A stretch of 64,000 nt of DNA from Flavobacterium sp. RSP15 (lineage in GTDB: Bacteria > Bacteroidota > Bacteroidia > Flavobacteriales > Flavobacteriaceae), in assembly GCF_003968755.1 (NCBI RefSeq), contig NZ_RYDL01000005.1:124001-188000 (forward strand). Direction: 5' to 3'. The translations under genes and the position numbers were made by a program. Position 1 is the first letter of the stretch. Each line of letters starts with the position of its first letter. A model generated the notes under the pieces. That model did no database searches and was not told the DNA's origin. It saw nothing but the letters and a program-made list of their open reading frames with translations. Below are positions 7,008 through 16,069 of the stretch, in pieces.

Positions 7008-9716
7008 CTATTTTAAACCCGCCAAACTGTGCTCGATAGTTTCCATTTTTGCCAGAGCATCTGCTTCTTTTTGTCTTTCGTTGGCTAAAACTTTCTCCGG
7101 TGCACCAGCCACAAATTTCTCGTTGGCTAGTTTATTTTGTACTGATTTCAAGAAACCTTGCGTATAGACTAACTCCGCCGTCAGTTTAGTAATTTCAGCT
7201 TGTACGTCAATATTTCCGGTGATTGGGATGAAATATTCATTCGATTTGACACGGAAAGACAAGGCGCCATCCACTTTATCCAAAACATATTCTAAGGAAG
7301 TCAAGTTTCCTAATTTAGTCACCACCGAATCAAAATAAGCCGAAGTATTGTCATTATTGATAATTTTAAATTCAATCGCATCTTTAAACGGAATATTCTT
7401 GTCTTTACGGATCGTACGAATTCCGGAAATAACCTCCATTGTGTTTTCAAAATCAGCAATTAAACGGGAATCAAACGGTTTTATTTCTGGCCAAGTCGAA
7501 ACGATTAATGCTTCATCTGTAGTTCTTTCGGCAAGAATTTGCCAAATTTCCTCTGTCAGGAACGGCATAAACGGATGCAATAATTTTAAATTATTTTCAA
7601 GCATTGCTATGGCTTTCGCCAAAGTAACGCTGTCGATTGGCTGTTGGTACGCCGGTTTTATCATTTCTAAAAACCAAGAGCAGAAATCATCCCAAACCAG
7701 TTTATAAATTCCCATCAAGGCGTCTGAAATTCTGTATTTTTCGAAATTATCTTCGATTTCTAGAAGTGTTTGTTGCAACTTGGCTTCATACCACTCGATT
7801 GCTACTTTTGAAGATTCCGGTTGTGGAATCGTTTCCGAAACTTCCCAACCTTTGATCAATTTAAAGGCATTCCAGATCTTATTGGTGAATGCTTTTCCTT
7901 GGTTGCACAATTCTTCGTCAAACATAATGTCATTTCCGGCAGAAGCGCTCAAAAGCAATCCAACCCGAACACCATCGGCACCAAATTTTTCTATTAAGTC
8001 TAAAGGATCCGGTGAATTCCCTAATGATTTAGACATTTTACGTCTTTGTTTATCCCGAACTAAACCAGTCAAATAAACATTTGTAAAAGGTTTTTTTCCT
8101 GTGTACTCATATCCTGCAATAATCATTCTCGCTACCCAGAAAAACAAAATATCCGGACCAGTTACTAAATCATTGGTTGGATAATAGTATTTAAAGTCTT
8201 CACTTTCCGGATTCATTATACCACCAAAAACGGACATTGGCCACAGCCATGAAGAAAACCAAGTGTCTAATGCATCAACATCTTGCTTCAAGTCAGAAGT
8301 GAGAAGTGAGAAGTTAGACGTTTTTTCTTTGGCTAAAGCCAAAGCATCCTCAATATTTTCAGCGACCACGAAATCCTCTTTTCCGTCGCCATAGAAATAG
8401 GCCGGAATTTGTTGTCCCCACCACAATTGACGCGAAATATTCCAATCGCGAATGTTGTTTAGCCAATGGGCGTACGTATTGTTAAAACGTGCTGGATGCA
8501 ATTTAATTTCGCCATCAACCAATACGGATTGAATTGCCGGTTTTACCAAATCTTCCATTTTCAAGAACCATTGGTCTGATAAACGAGGCTCGATAACTGC
8601 TTTGGTTCTTTCCGAAGTACCTACTTTATTTAAGTGTGTTTCTGTTTTTGCTAAAGCACCTATAGTCCCTAGTTCTTTTGCAATTTCTTCACGAACCACA
8701 AAACGATCTTTCCCTTGGTAATGCAAACCAAAACTATTCATCGTTGCATCTTCGTTGAAAATATCAATAATCTCCAAATTATGTTTTTCTCCCAATGCCT
8801 TGTCATTCATATCGTGAGCCGGGGTCACTTTCAAACAACCAGTACCAAATTCTATGTCGACATAGTCATCTTCGATAATAGGAATTACTCTTCCGCAAAT
8901 AGGGACAATCGCTTTTTTGCCTTTCAAATGAGCAAAACGTTCGTCATTTGGATTAATACAAATGGCGCTATCACCAAAAATAGTTTCCGGACGCGTAGTT
9001 GCTATGGTCAAAAATTCTTCCCCCAACACCTCAGAAGGAGGGGAGTTAAAAGTCTCGGCTCCCTCTCCTTCGGAGAGGGCTGGGGTGAGGATTTTATATT
9101 TTATGTAATATAACTTTCCTTGTTGTTCTTCATAAATTACTTCTTCATCAGACAACGTAGTTTTTGCCTCGGGATCCCAGTTTACCATTCGGTACCCTCG
9201 ATAAATCAAACCTTTGTTGTATAAATCTACAAAAGAACGAATCACTGAGGCTGACATATCAGGATCCATGGTGAATTTTGTTCGATCCCAATCACATGAA
9301 CAGCCCAATTGTTTGAGTTGTTCCAGAATTACACCGCCATATTTATCGGTCCATTCCCAGGCATGCGCCAAAAATTCTTCACGTGTTAAATCATTTTTAT
9401 GGATTCCTTCAGCTTTTAATTTGGCTACCACCTTAGCTTCTGTAGCTATTGAGGCATGATCCGTTCCCGGAACCCAGCACGCATTGAACCCTTTAAGACG
9501 CGCTCTTCTTATTAATACATCTTGAATAGTATTGTTCAACATGTGTCCCATGTGTAAAACTCCAGTCACATTAGGCGGTGGAATTACGATAGTATATGGT
9601 GTTCTTTGATCCGGCTCTGAGTGAAAATAATTATTTTTCATCCAGTAGTCATACCACTTATTCTCAATAGTTTTAGCGTCAAATTGTGCAGGAATAATCA
9701 TTTTATTGTGGGTCAT
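7008..9716 (-). CDS. valS: valyl-tRNA synthetase with repeat-derived insertions
   Basis: Charges tRNA-Val with valine in the cytoplasm and edits mischarged threonine. The class I signature is present as HMGH at residues 55-58 (after PPPNVTGVL) and KMSKS near 556-562. The editing domain contains ATTRPETIFGD. A C-terminal coiled coil covers about 840-902. At 902 residues it is slightly longer than usual. Residues about 208-233, just before the ATTRPET editing block, are encoded by a palindromic repeat (9018-9096). Residues 467-476 come from a 7-bp tandem repeat (8292-8319). Both keep the frame. Start: ATG at 9716; the methionine at codon 6 is also possible. A TACTTTTG -7 element on the minus strand lies at 9820-9827. 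Confidence 0.97.
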   Translation of the reverse strand: MTHNKMIIPAQFDAKTIENKWYDYWMKNNYFHSEPDQRTPYTIVIPPPNVTGVLHMGHMLNNTIQDVLIRRARLKGFNACWVPGTDHASIATEAKVVAKLKAEGIHKNDLTREEFLAHAWEWTDKYGGVILEQLKQLGCSCDWDRTKFTMDPDMSASVIRSFVDLYNKGLIYRGYRMVNWDPEAKTTLSDEEVIYEEQQGKLYYIKYKILTPALSEGEGAETFNSPPSEVLGEEFLTIATTRPETIFGDSAICINPNDERFAHLKGKKAIVPICGRVIPIIEDDYVDIEFGTGCLKVTPAHDMNDKALGEKHNLEIIDIFNEDATMNSFGLHYQGKDRFVVREEIAKELGTIGALAKTETHLNKVGTSERTKAVIEPRLSDQWFLKMEDLVKPAIQSVLVDGEIKLHPARFNNTYAHWLNNIRDWNISRQLWWGQQIPAYFYGDGKEDFVVAENIEDALALAKEKTSNFSLLTSDLKQDVDALDTWFSSWLWPMSVFGGIMNPESEDFKYYYPTNDLVTGPDILFFWVARMIIAGYEYTGKKPFTNVYLTGLVRDKQRRKMSKSLGNSPDPLDLIEKFGADGVRVGLLLSASAGNDIMFDEELCNQGKAFTNKIWNAFKLIKGWEVSETIPQPESSKVAIEWYEAKLQQTLLEIEDNFEKYRISDALMGIYKLVWDDFCSWFLEMIKPAYQQPIDSVTLAKAIAMLENNLKLLHPFMPFLTEEIWQILAERTTDEALIVSTWPEIKPFDSRLIADFENTMEVISGIRTIRKDKNIPFKDAIEFKIINNDNTSAYFDSVVTKLGNLTSLEYVLDKVDGALSFRVKSNEYFIPITGNIDVQAEITKLTAELVYTQGFLKSVQNKLANEKFVAGAPEKVLANERQKEADALAKMETIEHSLAGLK
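8292..8319. repeat. 7-bp tandem repeat inside valS
   Basis: Four successive 7-mers GTCAGAA, GTGAGAA, GTGAGAA, GTTAGAC lie in the coding sequence and encode the serine/leucine-rich stretch TSNFSLLTSDL between AKEK and KQDVDALDTWFSS. The flanking residues are conserved in ValRS; this stretch is a variable loop. Confidence 0.65.
9018..9096. repeat. composite G-rich palindromic repeat inside valS
   Basis: Two inverted arms of one repeat family, 9020-9047 and 9057-9090, are separated by about 9 bp. The right arm has an 8-bp perfect stem (CCCTCTCC at 9061-9068, GGAGAGGG at 9072-9079) followed by CTGGGGTGAGG. Related arms occur at 14063-14097, 14156-14190, 30505-30540 and 32257-32287. Here the unit is read through in frame and gives about 26 residues (LTPALSEGEG ... 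EVLGE). Confidence 0.75.
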
Positions 9717-9862
9717 TTAATCGTTAAATTCAATTGTTTGTTGGTTCCGTTAAACCAATAACCAGATCAACAAATACCTTTGTAGACTTTGGTCTGATAT
9801 TTGTAATTCTGATAGGGCACAAAAGTAAATAATTAAGTAGACTATAAAAAGAGAAATAAAAA

Positions 9863-9893
9863 TTTGTGCGTTAATTAAAACAAAGTATATTTA
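9863..9893 (+). promoter_or_regulatory. promoter for the DUF1573 gene
   Basis: TTTG (9863-9866), 19-bp spacer, TATATTTA (9886-9893). The -7 element differs from TAnnTTTG only in the last base. It lies 20 bases before the start codon. Confidence 0.55.
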
Positions 9894-9912
9894 CTTTAAT
9901 GAATTTAAAAAA

Positions 9913-10305
9913 ATGAAAATGAAAAAAATACTAATTTTATTTGCATTCACATTAATTAGCACCGTAGGATTTGCTCAAAATGGCCCTAAAATTGAATTTG
10001 CTGCAAAAGACAATACAATCGATTATGGGAGGGTTACCAAAAATGATAGTGGAACCCGTAATTTTATTTTTACGAACACTGGAAATGCGCCATTACTTAT
10101 TACAAATGTCCTTTCTACTTGTGGGTGCACCATTCCAACAAAACCAACCGAGCCAATTATGCCGGGAAAAACAGGAAAAATATCCATAAAATACAATATG
10201 GCTCCCGGACCAATTAGAAAAACAATAACTGTTGAATCGAATGCCGTGAATTACGATTCCGGGAGAGTCGCTTTAAAAATAAAAGGGGAAGTGGTTGCAA
10301 ATTAA
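9913..10305 (+). CDS. exported DUF1573 protein
   Basis: A 130-residue protein with a Sec signal peptide (cleavage after GFA, near residue 21) and one DUF1573 domain (about 27-127), an immunoglobulin-like fold common in Bacteroidetes exported proteins. The family hallmark DYGRV, the block FTNTGNAPLLI and the cysteine pair STCGCT are visible, as is the PGKTGKI stretch. The function of the family is unknown; many members are small periplasmic or surface proteins. A second in-frame ATG two codons downstream could be the start. Apparently monocistronic, with a hairpin terminator at 10472-10503. Confidence 0.85.
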   Translation: MKMKKILILFAFTLISTVGFAQNGPKIEFAAKDNTIDYGRVTKNDSGTRNFIFTNTGNAPLLITNVLSTCGCTIPTKPTEPIMPGKTGKISIKYNMAPGPIRKTITVESNAVNYDSGRVALKIKGEVVAN

Positions 10306-10471
10306 ATCACGCAATTGTGATTTATTTAAAACAAGGAGATACCCTGTTTCCTCAGACTTTCGCGTTAAGGAGCCAATGGACAAAAACACTATTCCTCTAA
10401 ATCCAATGTGTCCTATTTGATTTTTACCCGACCTACTTGATGGATTTAAATTCCATGTGTACACATCAATA

Positions 10472-10503
10472 CGCTTCCTGAAACCCTCTGGAGGCGTTTT
10501 TTG
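10472..10503 (+). terminator. terminator between DUF1573 gene and protease gene
   Basis: A 7-bp stem with one G-T pair, CGCTTCC (10472-10478) and GGAGGCG (10490-10496), is followed by a T-run ending at the convergent protease gene stop. It serves the plus-strand gene. Confidence 0.6.
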
Positions 10504-11832
10504 TTAGAGAAAATCCTGTAACTGAAATCTAAATTTCAGAATCTGACTATTTCTTTCCACTTCCAATGTTATCCATTTTTCCTCCTCAGATCTAAAGAGA
10601 GAATTAACTTTTTGCAACGAATATCTATAAGCAGGAGCGTTATTGATTAAAATAATAATATCGCCTTTTTGTACTCCTGAATTTGCTGCAGGCGAATTAT
10701 TTCTAACATTTGCAATCTCATAAATAGGCTTTAATTGGAATTTATATTTAAAGTCATTGAGTACTTTAGTTTCGCCTGACTCATTATATTTTGGTAACAA
10801 AGGGACGGTTTCCATCCGAACAGTTTCCTGAACCCACTGTAATCCATTGTGCTGGATCTCTACTCCGCTTTTATTGTATGCAAAAGGATCGTTGTAAAGA
10901 CTATTTTTTTTTACATACATTTCTTTTTTAGGGTAATTAAAAATAACGGTAAATCTTTTCATAATCTCTCCTCCTACTGATCCCATCCGATCAGGAACCA
11001 TCGTAACATTCCTAATTGAAGTAGAGTCCGGGAAAGCTACTATTGGATTATTAAATACAAACTGATTCATTGCGAATTTTTGAATTCTGGCTCTTTTTCC
11101 TTCAACATCACCACTAAATCCTCTGCCCAAAAAATCAGCAAAATTTTTCGGGGGAACTTTAAGAAATTCGGAGCGATCCTGAAACAACCATATTGCATCA
11201 CTATTTCCTATATCAATCAGCAACTTGACCACCAGTTCCTTATTATTCAACAACACCGTACCTTTTAAATACGGCTTTGATTTCTCGATAGCGATAGGAA
11301 TAGTTTTGAACTTTCTAACTATTTTTTTTCTATTTTTAGCGGTATCGCTATAGACTATAACTCTCTTTTTAGAGTAATTAATTTCAACCAGATTATTTCT
11401 AAAAAACTGAAATCCTATAATTCCGTTTACAGGAATCCCAATATGAGAGGATAAATTAAAATCCTGATTCAAAACAATATAAACCATATGATCCGCATAC
11501 AACATGCTGCCGAATTGCAATATATTATTGGTCGATTTCAATCCCTCGACCGCCTCTTGGCTCCCTAATCCTCTTAATAGTACTTTTTCCGCGTTAAAAA
11601 AACGAACTTCTTTTTTTTCTTCCAAACTAAATAATATGGTCTCTTCTACACCGGAATCCAATAAAAAATTTAATTCAACTCCATTCACTTTTATAGGCAG
11701 AAGCACTAAATTATTGATCAACTTGAAAGGCACACTAATTTTGTCTCCATTTTTTTCAAACTGAAATCCTTGCTGCGCCAAAACACTGTATATCGAGAAG
11801 ATTAAAAAAAATAAATTTAGCGTTCTTTTCAT
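10504..11832 (-). CDS. exported retropepsin-like aspartyl protease with PDZ domain
   Basis: A 442-residue protein with signal peptide (cleavage near residue 19-20). The first aspartyl-protease half has LLDSGVEET with the catalytic DSG at 59-61. A second half carries LLIDIGNSDAIWL near 207, where the usual threonine or serine is an asparagine-flanked glycine motif. A C-terminal PDZ domain (about 350-440) contains NSPAANSGVQKGDIIILIN. This layout is common in Bacteroidetes; substrates are unknown, and a periplasmic role in protein turnover is likely. It is transcribed divergently from the aminotransferase gene, 127 bp away. Confidence 0.85.
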   Translation of the reverse strand: MKRTLNLFFLIFSIYSVLAQQGFQFEKNGDKISVPFKLINNLVLLPIKVNGVELNFLLDSGVEETILFSLEEKKEVRFFNAEKVLLRGLGSQEAVEGLKSTNNILQFGSMLYADHMVYIVLNQDFNLSSHIGIPVNGIIGFQFFRNNLVEINYSKKRVIVYSDTAKNRKKIVRKFKTIPIAIEKSKPYLKGTVLLNNKELVVKLLIDIGNSDAIWLFQDRSEFLKVPPKNFADFLGRGFSGDVEGKRARIQKFAMNQFVFNNPIVAFPDSTSIRNVTMVPDRMGSVGGEIMKRFTVIFNYPKKEMYVKKNSLYNDPFAYNKSGVEIQHNGLQWVQETVRMETVPLLPKYNESGETKVLNDFKYKFQLKPIYEIANVRNNSPAANSGVQKGDIIILINNAPAYRYSLQKVNSLFRSEEEKWITLEVERNSQILKFRFQLQDFL

Positions 11833-11959
11833 TGTGCTAGCTTTTTATAAAAATACTAAAAATATAAAACAAAACCTTGTTTTATATGATATATCCGGGC
11901 ATAAATTGTGATAAATTCGAAAAAAAAATCGCAAATTTGCAATTCAATAATTTAAAACT

Positions 11960-13165
11960 ATGCCAACAATATCAAATAAAGGCAAACAAATGCCTGAATC
12001 ACCAATACGAAAATTGGTTCCCTACTCTGAAATAGCGAAAAATAAAGGCCATAAAGTATACCATTTAAACATTGGCCAACCCGATATCAGAACTCCTGAA
12101 GTTGCTATGAATGCGGTTAAAAATATAGATTTAACTATTTTAGAATACAGCCATTCCGCCGGGAATGAAAGCTATAGAAAAAAATTAGCTGCCTATTATA
12201 CAAATCAAGGAATTCCTGTACATATTGAAGATATTATAATCTCCACCGGAGGATCTGAAGCCTTGATGTTTGCTATAGGCAGCACGATGGATCATGGTGA
12301 TGAGATCATTATTCCGGAACCATTTTATGCAAATTATAATGGATTTTCAACCGCATCAGGAGTTTCTGTAGTTCCAGTAATCTCGAGTATTGAAACCGGC
12401 TTTGCATTACCGGCCGTAGCTGATTTTGAAAAGCTGATTACGCCAAAAACAAAAGCGATCCTGATTTGTAATCCAGGAAATCCAACGGGTTATTTATATT
12501 CAAAAGAAGAAATCATGCAACTGGCTGCCTTAGTCAAAAAACATGATTTATTTCTAATTTCTGATGAAGTATATCGTGAATTTACTTATGATGGTGATGT
12601 CCATTATTCCGTAATGAATGTTCCCGGGCTTGAAGAACATGCAATCATGATTGATTCTGTTTCAAAAAGATACAGCATGTGCGGTGCCAGAATAGGATGC
12701 ATTGTTTCTAAAAACAAGGAACTGATGGCTACTGCAATGAAATTTGCACAAGCAAGATTAAGTCCACCAACGATTGAACAGATTGCAAGCGAAGCTGCTC
12801 TTGACACTCCACAAAGTTATTTTGACGAAGTAATTTCAGAATATAGAGAACGCAGAGACACTTTGATTGAAGAATTAAATAAAATAGATGGTGTTATTGT
12901 AAGCAAACCAAAAGGGGCTTTTTATTGTATTGCGCAACTACCAGTTGCTAATGCCGATGCTTTTGCGCAATGGCTATTAGAAAGTTATGACCTAAATGGA
13001 GAAACAGTAATGGTAGCGCCAGCAGCCGGTTTTTACTCTACTCCGGGAATGGGATTAAATCAGGTTCGAATTGCTTATGTTTTAAAGAAAGAAGATTTAA
13101 TTAGCGCAGTACGAATCCTGAAAGCAGCGATCCCTGTTTATAATGCGACACTAACGAAAGTATAA
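11960..13165 (+). CDS. PLP-dependent class I/II aminotransferase
   Basis: A 401-residue cytoplasmic aminotransferase of the aspartate aminotransferase fold. It has the N-terminal NIGQPDI block, the CNPGNPTG motif (near 172-180), SDEVYREF, and the cofactor lysine at K236 in DSVSKRYSMCGARIG. The conserved arginine that binds the substrate carboxylate is in the VRIAYVL motif near the end. Which amino acid it uses is not clear; aspartate, aromatic or kynurenine-type activity are all possible in this family. A terminator hairpin at 13219-13252 ends the unit. The start ATG lies 20 bases after a CAAATTTG element (11932-11939) that may serve as the -7 promoter box. Confidence 0.88.
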   Translation: MPTISNKGKQMPESPIRKLVPYSEIAKNKGHKVYHLNIGQPDIRTPEVAMNAVKNIDLTILEYSHSAGNESYRKKLAAYYTNQGIPVHIEDIIISTGGSEALMFAIGSTMDHGDEIIIPEPFYANYNGFSTASGVSVVPVISSIETGFALPAVADFEKLITPKTKAILICNPGNPTGYLYSKEEIMQLAALVKKHDLFLISDEVYREFTYDGDVHYSVMNVPGLEEHAIMIDSVSKRYSMCGARIGCIVSKNKELMATAMKFAQARLSPPTIEQIASEAALDTPQSYFDEVISEYRERRDTLIEELNKIDGVIVSKPKGAFYCIAQLPVANADAFAQWLLESYDLNGETVMVAPAAGFYSTPGMGLNQVRIAYVLKKEDLISAVRILKAAIPVYNATLTKV

Positions 13166-13218
13166 TCAAACACATTTTGGTAGACATCCCCTTTAGGGAA
13201 CCGGAACTATTTTATAAA

Positions 13219-13252
13219 AGGCAGTAACGAGTTCGTTATTGCCTATTCTTTT
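13219..13252 (+). terminator. terminator after aminotransferase gene
   Basis: A 12-bp stem with one G-T pair, AGGCAGTAACGA (13219-13230) and TCGTTATTGCCT (13233-13244), is followed by ATTCTTTTT. Confidence 0.8.
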
Positions 13253-13390
13253 TAGATCCAAAAAAGAAAGTATAACGGGCGGCTGAACCAATAAAGTAGT
13301 CTTAAATAGTAGGAGCGATAGAAATTTTTTAATTTTTATTATTTACCTTTACCCCTTAAATATTTACACCAACAATAATAGTTGCTTTTA

Positions 13391-14062
13391 ATGATAAAAA
13401 ACGAAGAATTTCAAGACGAAATAGGAGAAAACCATATTAGTTTATCCGCAAAAAATCCAGTACGAGATGATGCTTTTGCCATTTCTGATGAAGAAAAAAT
13501 TGAAAAAATAAAAAAGGACGTGGAGAGCATTCTAATCACACTTGGAATGGACTTGACCGATGATAGTTTAAAAGGCACGCCCAATCGTGTTGCCAAAATG
13601 TTTGTAAAGGAAATTTTTGGCGGTTTAAATCCTGCTAAAAAACCAAAAGCATCTACATTTGACAATAATTACAAGTACGGTGAAATGTTAGTTGAAAAAA
13701 ACATCATCGTATATTCTACCTGTGAACATCATTTATTACCAATTATAGGAAGAGCGCACGTAGCTTATATTTCAAACGGCAGAGTTATTGGTTTGTCTAA
13801 AATGAACCGTATCGTAGAATATTATGCTAAAAGACCTCAGGTTCAGGAGCGCTTAACCATGCAAATTGTTCAGGAATTACAAATCGCATTAGGTACAGAA
13901 GATGTAGCCTGCGTAATCGATGCCAAGCACCTTTGTGTAAATTCAAGAGGAATCAGTGATATTGAAAGTAGTACCGTAACCTCTGAATTTGGCGGAAAAT
14001 TTAAAGATAGTGTCACTCGCAGAGAGTTTTTAGATTATATTAAATTAGAAACTAAGTTCTAG
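13391..14062 (+). CDS. folE: GTP cyclohydrolase I
   Basis: Converts GTP to dihydroneopterin triphosphate, the first step of folate (tetrahydrofolate) synthesis. Visible family motifs are the zinc site STCEHHLLP, the GLSKMNRIV block, AKRPQVQERLT, and CVIDAKHLCVNSRG with the second zinc cysteine. The protein is 223 residues with a poorly conserved acidic N-terminus of about 40 residues. I chose the ATG at 13391; an upstream TTG in frame at 13382 adds three residues and is less likely. A repeat arm begins right after the stop codon at 14062, and cysS follows 141 bp later in the same direction. Confidence 0.95.
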   Translation: MIKNEEFQDEIGENHISLSAKNPVRDDAFAISDEEKIEKIKKDVESILITLGMDLTDDSLKGTPNRVAKMFVKEIFGGLNPAKKPKASTFDNNYKYGEMLVEKNIIVYSTCEHHLLPIIGRAHVAYISNGRVIGLSKMNRIVEYYAKRPQVQERLTMQIVQELQIALGTEDVACVIDAKHLCVNSRGISDIESSTVTSEFGGKFKDSVTRREFLDYIKLETKF

Positions 14063-14190
14063 TCCTCTCCCCGACCCTCTGCAAAGGAGCGGGAGCCTAG
14101 CTTGGTAAGGTCAGAACAAGATTACAACAATTATTAATAACGCATTCACGTCTCAACTCCCTTCCCTTTGGGAGGGCTGGGGTGGGGAAA
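14063..14190. repeat. paired inverted arms of the G-rich palindromic repeat between folE and cysS
   Basis: An inverted arm directly abuts the folE stop codon (14063-14097, CCTCTCCCCGACCC ... GGGAGCC). A direct arm (14156-14190) contains CTTCCCTTTGGGAGGGCTGG and ends 13 bases before the cysS start. About 58 bp of unrelated sequence lies between. The arms can pair with each other as well as internally. The same family occurs inside valS at 9018-9096. Confidence 0.75.
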
Positions 14191-14203
14191 ACAATAATCT
14201 ACA

Positions 14204-15682
14204 ATGCCATTATACAATAGCCAAAATCTAAAAATATACAATTCTCTTTCAGGAGAAAAAGAAATTTTCAAACCTATTCATGAAGGAAATGTAGGAATGT
14301 ATGTTTGTGGACCTACAGTTTACAGCAATGTACATCTTGGAAATGTGCGTACCTTTATGTCTTTTGACGTGATTTTTAGGTATTTTTTGCATTTAGAATA
14401 CAAAGTACGCTACGTTAGAAACATTACGGATGTGGGGCATATTGTAGACGATGTGGATGAAGGTGAGGATAAAATTGCCAAAAAAGCACGTCTGGAACAA
14501 CTGGAACCAATGGAAGTAGTGCAACGCTATACGGTTGATTTTCATGAAATTTTGAATGCTTTTAACTTTTTGTCACCAAGTATCGAACCCACTGCAACGG
14601 GACATATTATTGAGCAAATTGAAATTATCAAAACCATAATTGAAAAAGGAATTGGTTATGAAGCCAATGGCTCTGTTTATTTTGATGTGGTAAAATTTAA
14701 TGAAACCAATCATTACGGCAGATTAAGTGGCCGAAACATTGAGGATATGCTAGCCAATACCAGGGATCTTGACGGGCAAAGTGACAAGAGAAATCCACAG
14801 GATTTTGCGCTTTGGAAAAAAGCGGAAACTCAACATATTATGCGTTGGCCTTCGCCATGGAGTGATGGATTTCCGGGATGGCATTTAGAATGTACAGCAA
14901 TGAGCACTAAATACTTAGGCAATCATTTTGACATTCACGGTGGCGGAATGGACTTAAAATTCCCGCATCATGAGTGTGAAATTGCACAAAACGAAGCCTG
15001 TACCGGTCAAACTCCGGTTAATTATTGGCTCCACGCCAATATGTTGACTTTGAACGGAAAAAAAATGGCAAAATCTACGGGAAATAATATTTTGCCAAGA
15101 GAAATATTGACTGGAGAAAACACCGTTTTAAGTAAAGCTTTTTCAGCATCAGTAGCACGATTTTTTATGCTCCAGGCGCATTACAGAAGTATTCTTGATT
15201 TTTCTGATGATGCCATTGTTGCTGCCGAAAAAGGATACAAACGATTGATGGAAGCGATTAATTCGTTGAAAGAAATCACTGTTCACACAAAAAGCACCGT
15301 TGACATTCCGGCTTGGAAACAAACCTGTTATGATGCAATGAATGACGATTTTAACACTCCTATTTTGATTGCGCAGTTGTTTGAAGGTGTACGTTTTATC
15401 AATTTACTAAAGGATGAAAAAGAGACCTTGAATGCGGAAGATTTAAACCATTTTGCAAAAACAATGCATGCATTTGTGTTTGACGTATTAGGATTAGAAG
15501 ACGAAAAAGTCTCGGACAGCAATAACGATAAGTTAGAAGGAACGGTCAATATGCTTATTGAAATGAGAAAACAAGCTCGCGACAATAAGAATTTTGCACT
15601 TTCTGATCAAATAAGAGATCAATTAATTGTTTTAGGAATTCAGTTAAAAGATGGTAAAGAAGGAACTTCGTTTAGTATCTAG
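14204..15682 (+). CDS. cysS: cysteinyl-tRNA synthetase
   Basis: Charges tRNA-Cys. The 492-residue protein has the class I signature HLGN in the block [15 protein letters not shown] and the second signature KKMAKSTGN. Zinc ligands expected for the family are visible: C35 in [17 protein letters not shown], and the [11 protein letters not shown] segment. The C-terminal helical domain has the usual DQIRDQL pattern. All key residues are present and the length is normal. It is preceded by a repeat-containing gap after folE, and yidD and lgt follow in the same direction with 75 and 54 bp gaps, so the four may share transcripts. Confidence 0.97.
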   Translation: MPLYNSQNLKIYNSLSGEKEIFKPIHEGNVGMYVCGPTVYSNVHLGNVRTFMSFDVIFRYFLHLEYKVRYVRNITDVGHIVDDVDEGEDKIAKKARLEQLEPMEVVQRYTVDFHEILNAFNFLSPSIEPTATGHIIEQIEIIKTIIEKGIGYEANGSVYFDVVKFNETNHYGRLSGRNIEDMLANTRDLDGQSDKRNPQDFALWKKAETQHIMRWPSPWSDGFPGWHLECTAMSTKYLGNHFDIHGGGMDLKFPHHECEIAQNEACTGQTPVNYWLHANMLTLNGKKMAKSTGNNILPREILTGENTVLSKAFSASVARFFMLQAHYRSILDFSDDAIVAAEKGYKRLMEAINSLKEITVHTKSTVDIPAWKQTCYDAMNDDFNTPILIAQLFEGVRFINLLKDEKETLNAEDLNHFAKTMHAFVFDVLGLEDEKVSDSNNDKLEGTVNMLIEMRKQARDNKNFALSDQIRDQLIVLGIQLKDGKEGTSFSI

Positions 15683-15757
15683 TTCGCTAAATACCGAAAT
15701 CGATTACAACTGAAAAATAATTTTGAGTAACAACAGAGAAGTTTTAATTTTAAAATC

Positions 15758-16015
15758 ATGTTATCAAAAATCATCATTTACCCATTTTTACTATTGGTTC
15801 GTTTCTATCAAGTGGCTATTTCACCCTTTACACCTGCGGCTTGTAGATTTGAACCCACGTGCTCCTCGTATATGATTGAAGCTTTACAAACCCACGGTTT
15901 GTTTTATGGCGGGTTTTTAGGTATAAAACGTATTTTTAGTTGCCATCCTTGGGGAAAAACCGGCTATGATCCGGTTCCCAAAAAATCATGTACCCATAAA
16001 GATTCTCTTTTTTAA
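15758..16015 (+). CDS. yidD: membrane protein insertion efficiency factor YidD
   Basis: An 85-residue protein of the YidD family, which sits at the inner membrane and helps insertion of membrane proteins near YidC. An N-terminal amphipathic/hydrophobic segment ([15 protein letters not shown]) is followed by the family core: [35 protein letters not shown], then GYDPVP. The three conserved cysteines are present. It lies between cysS and lgt; yidD usually neighbours rnpA or yidC in other bacteria but often stands apart in flavobacteria. Confidence 0.95.
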   Translation: MLSKIIIYPFLLLVRFYQVAISPFTPAACRFEPTCSSYMIEALQTHGLFYGGFLGIKRIFSCHPWGKTGYDPVPKKSCTHKDSLF

Positions 16016-16069
16016 TACGAATTTTACATTTAATCTCTATTTTTACGTCAAACATATAAAATACAATAC

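Noticed and set aside
8715..9113. 132-codon plus-strand open frame opposite valS
   Set aside because: Shadow of valS on the opposite strand; no promoter or domain.
13382..13390. TTG start for folE three codons upstream
   Set aside because: The ATG at 13391 is a normal start.
13166..13390. tRNA or riboswitch between aminotransferase gene and folE
   Set aside because: No cloverleaf or conserved riboswitch core; only a terminator hairpin was seen.
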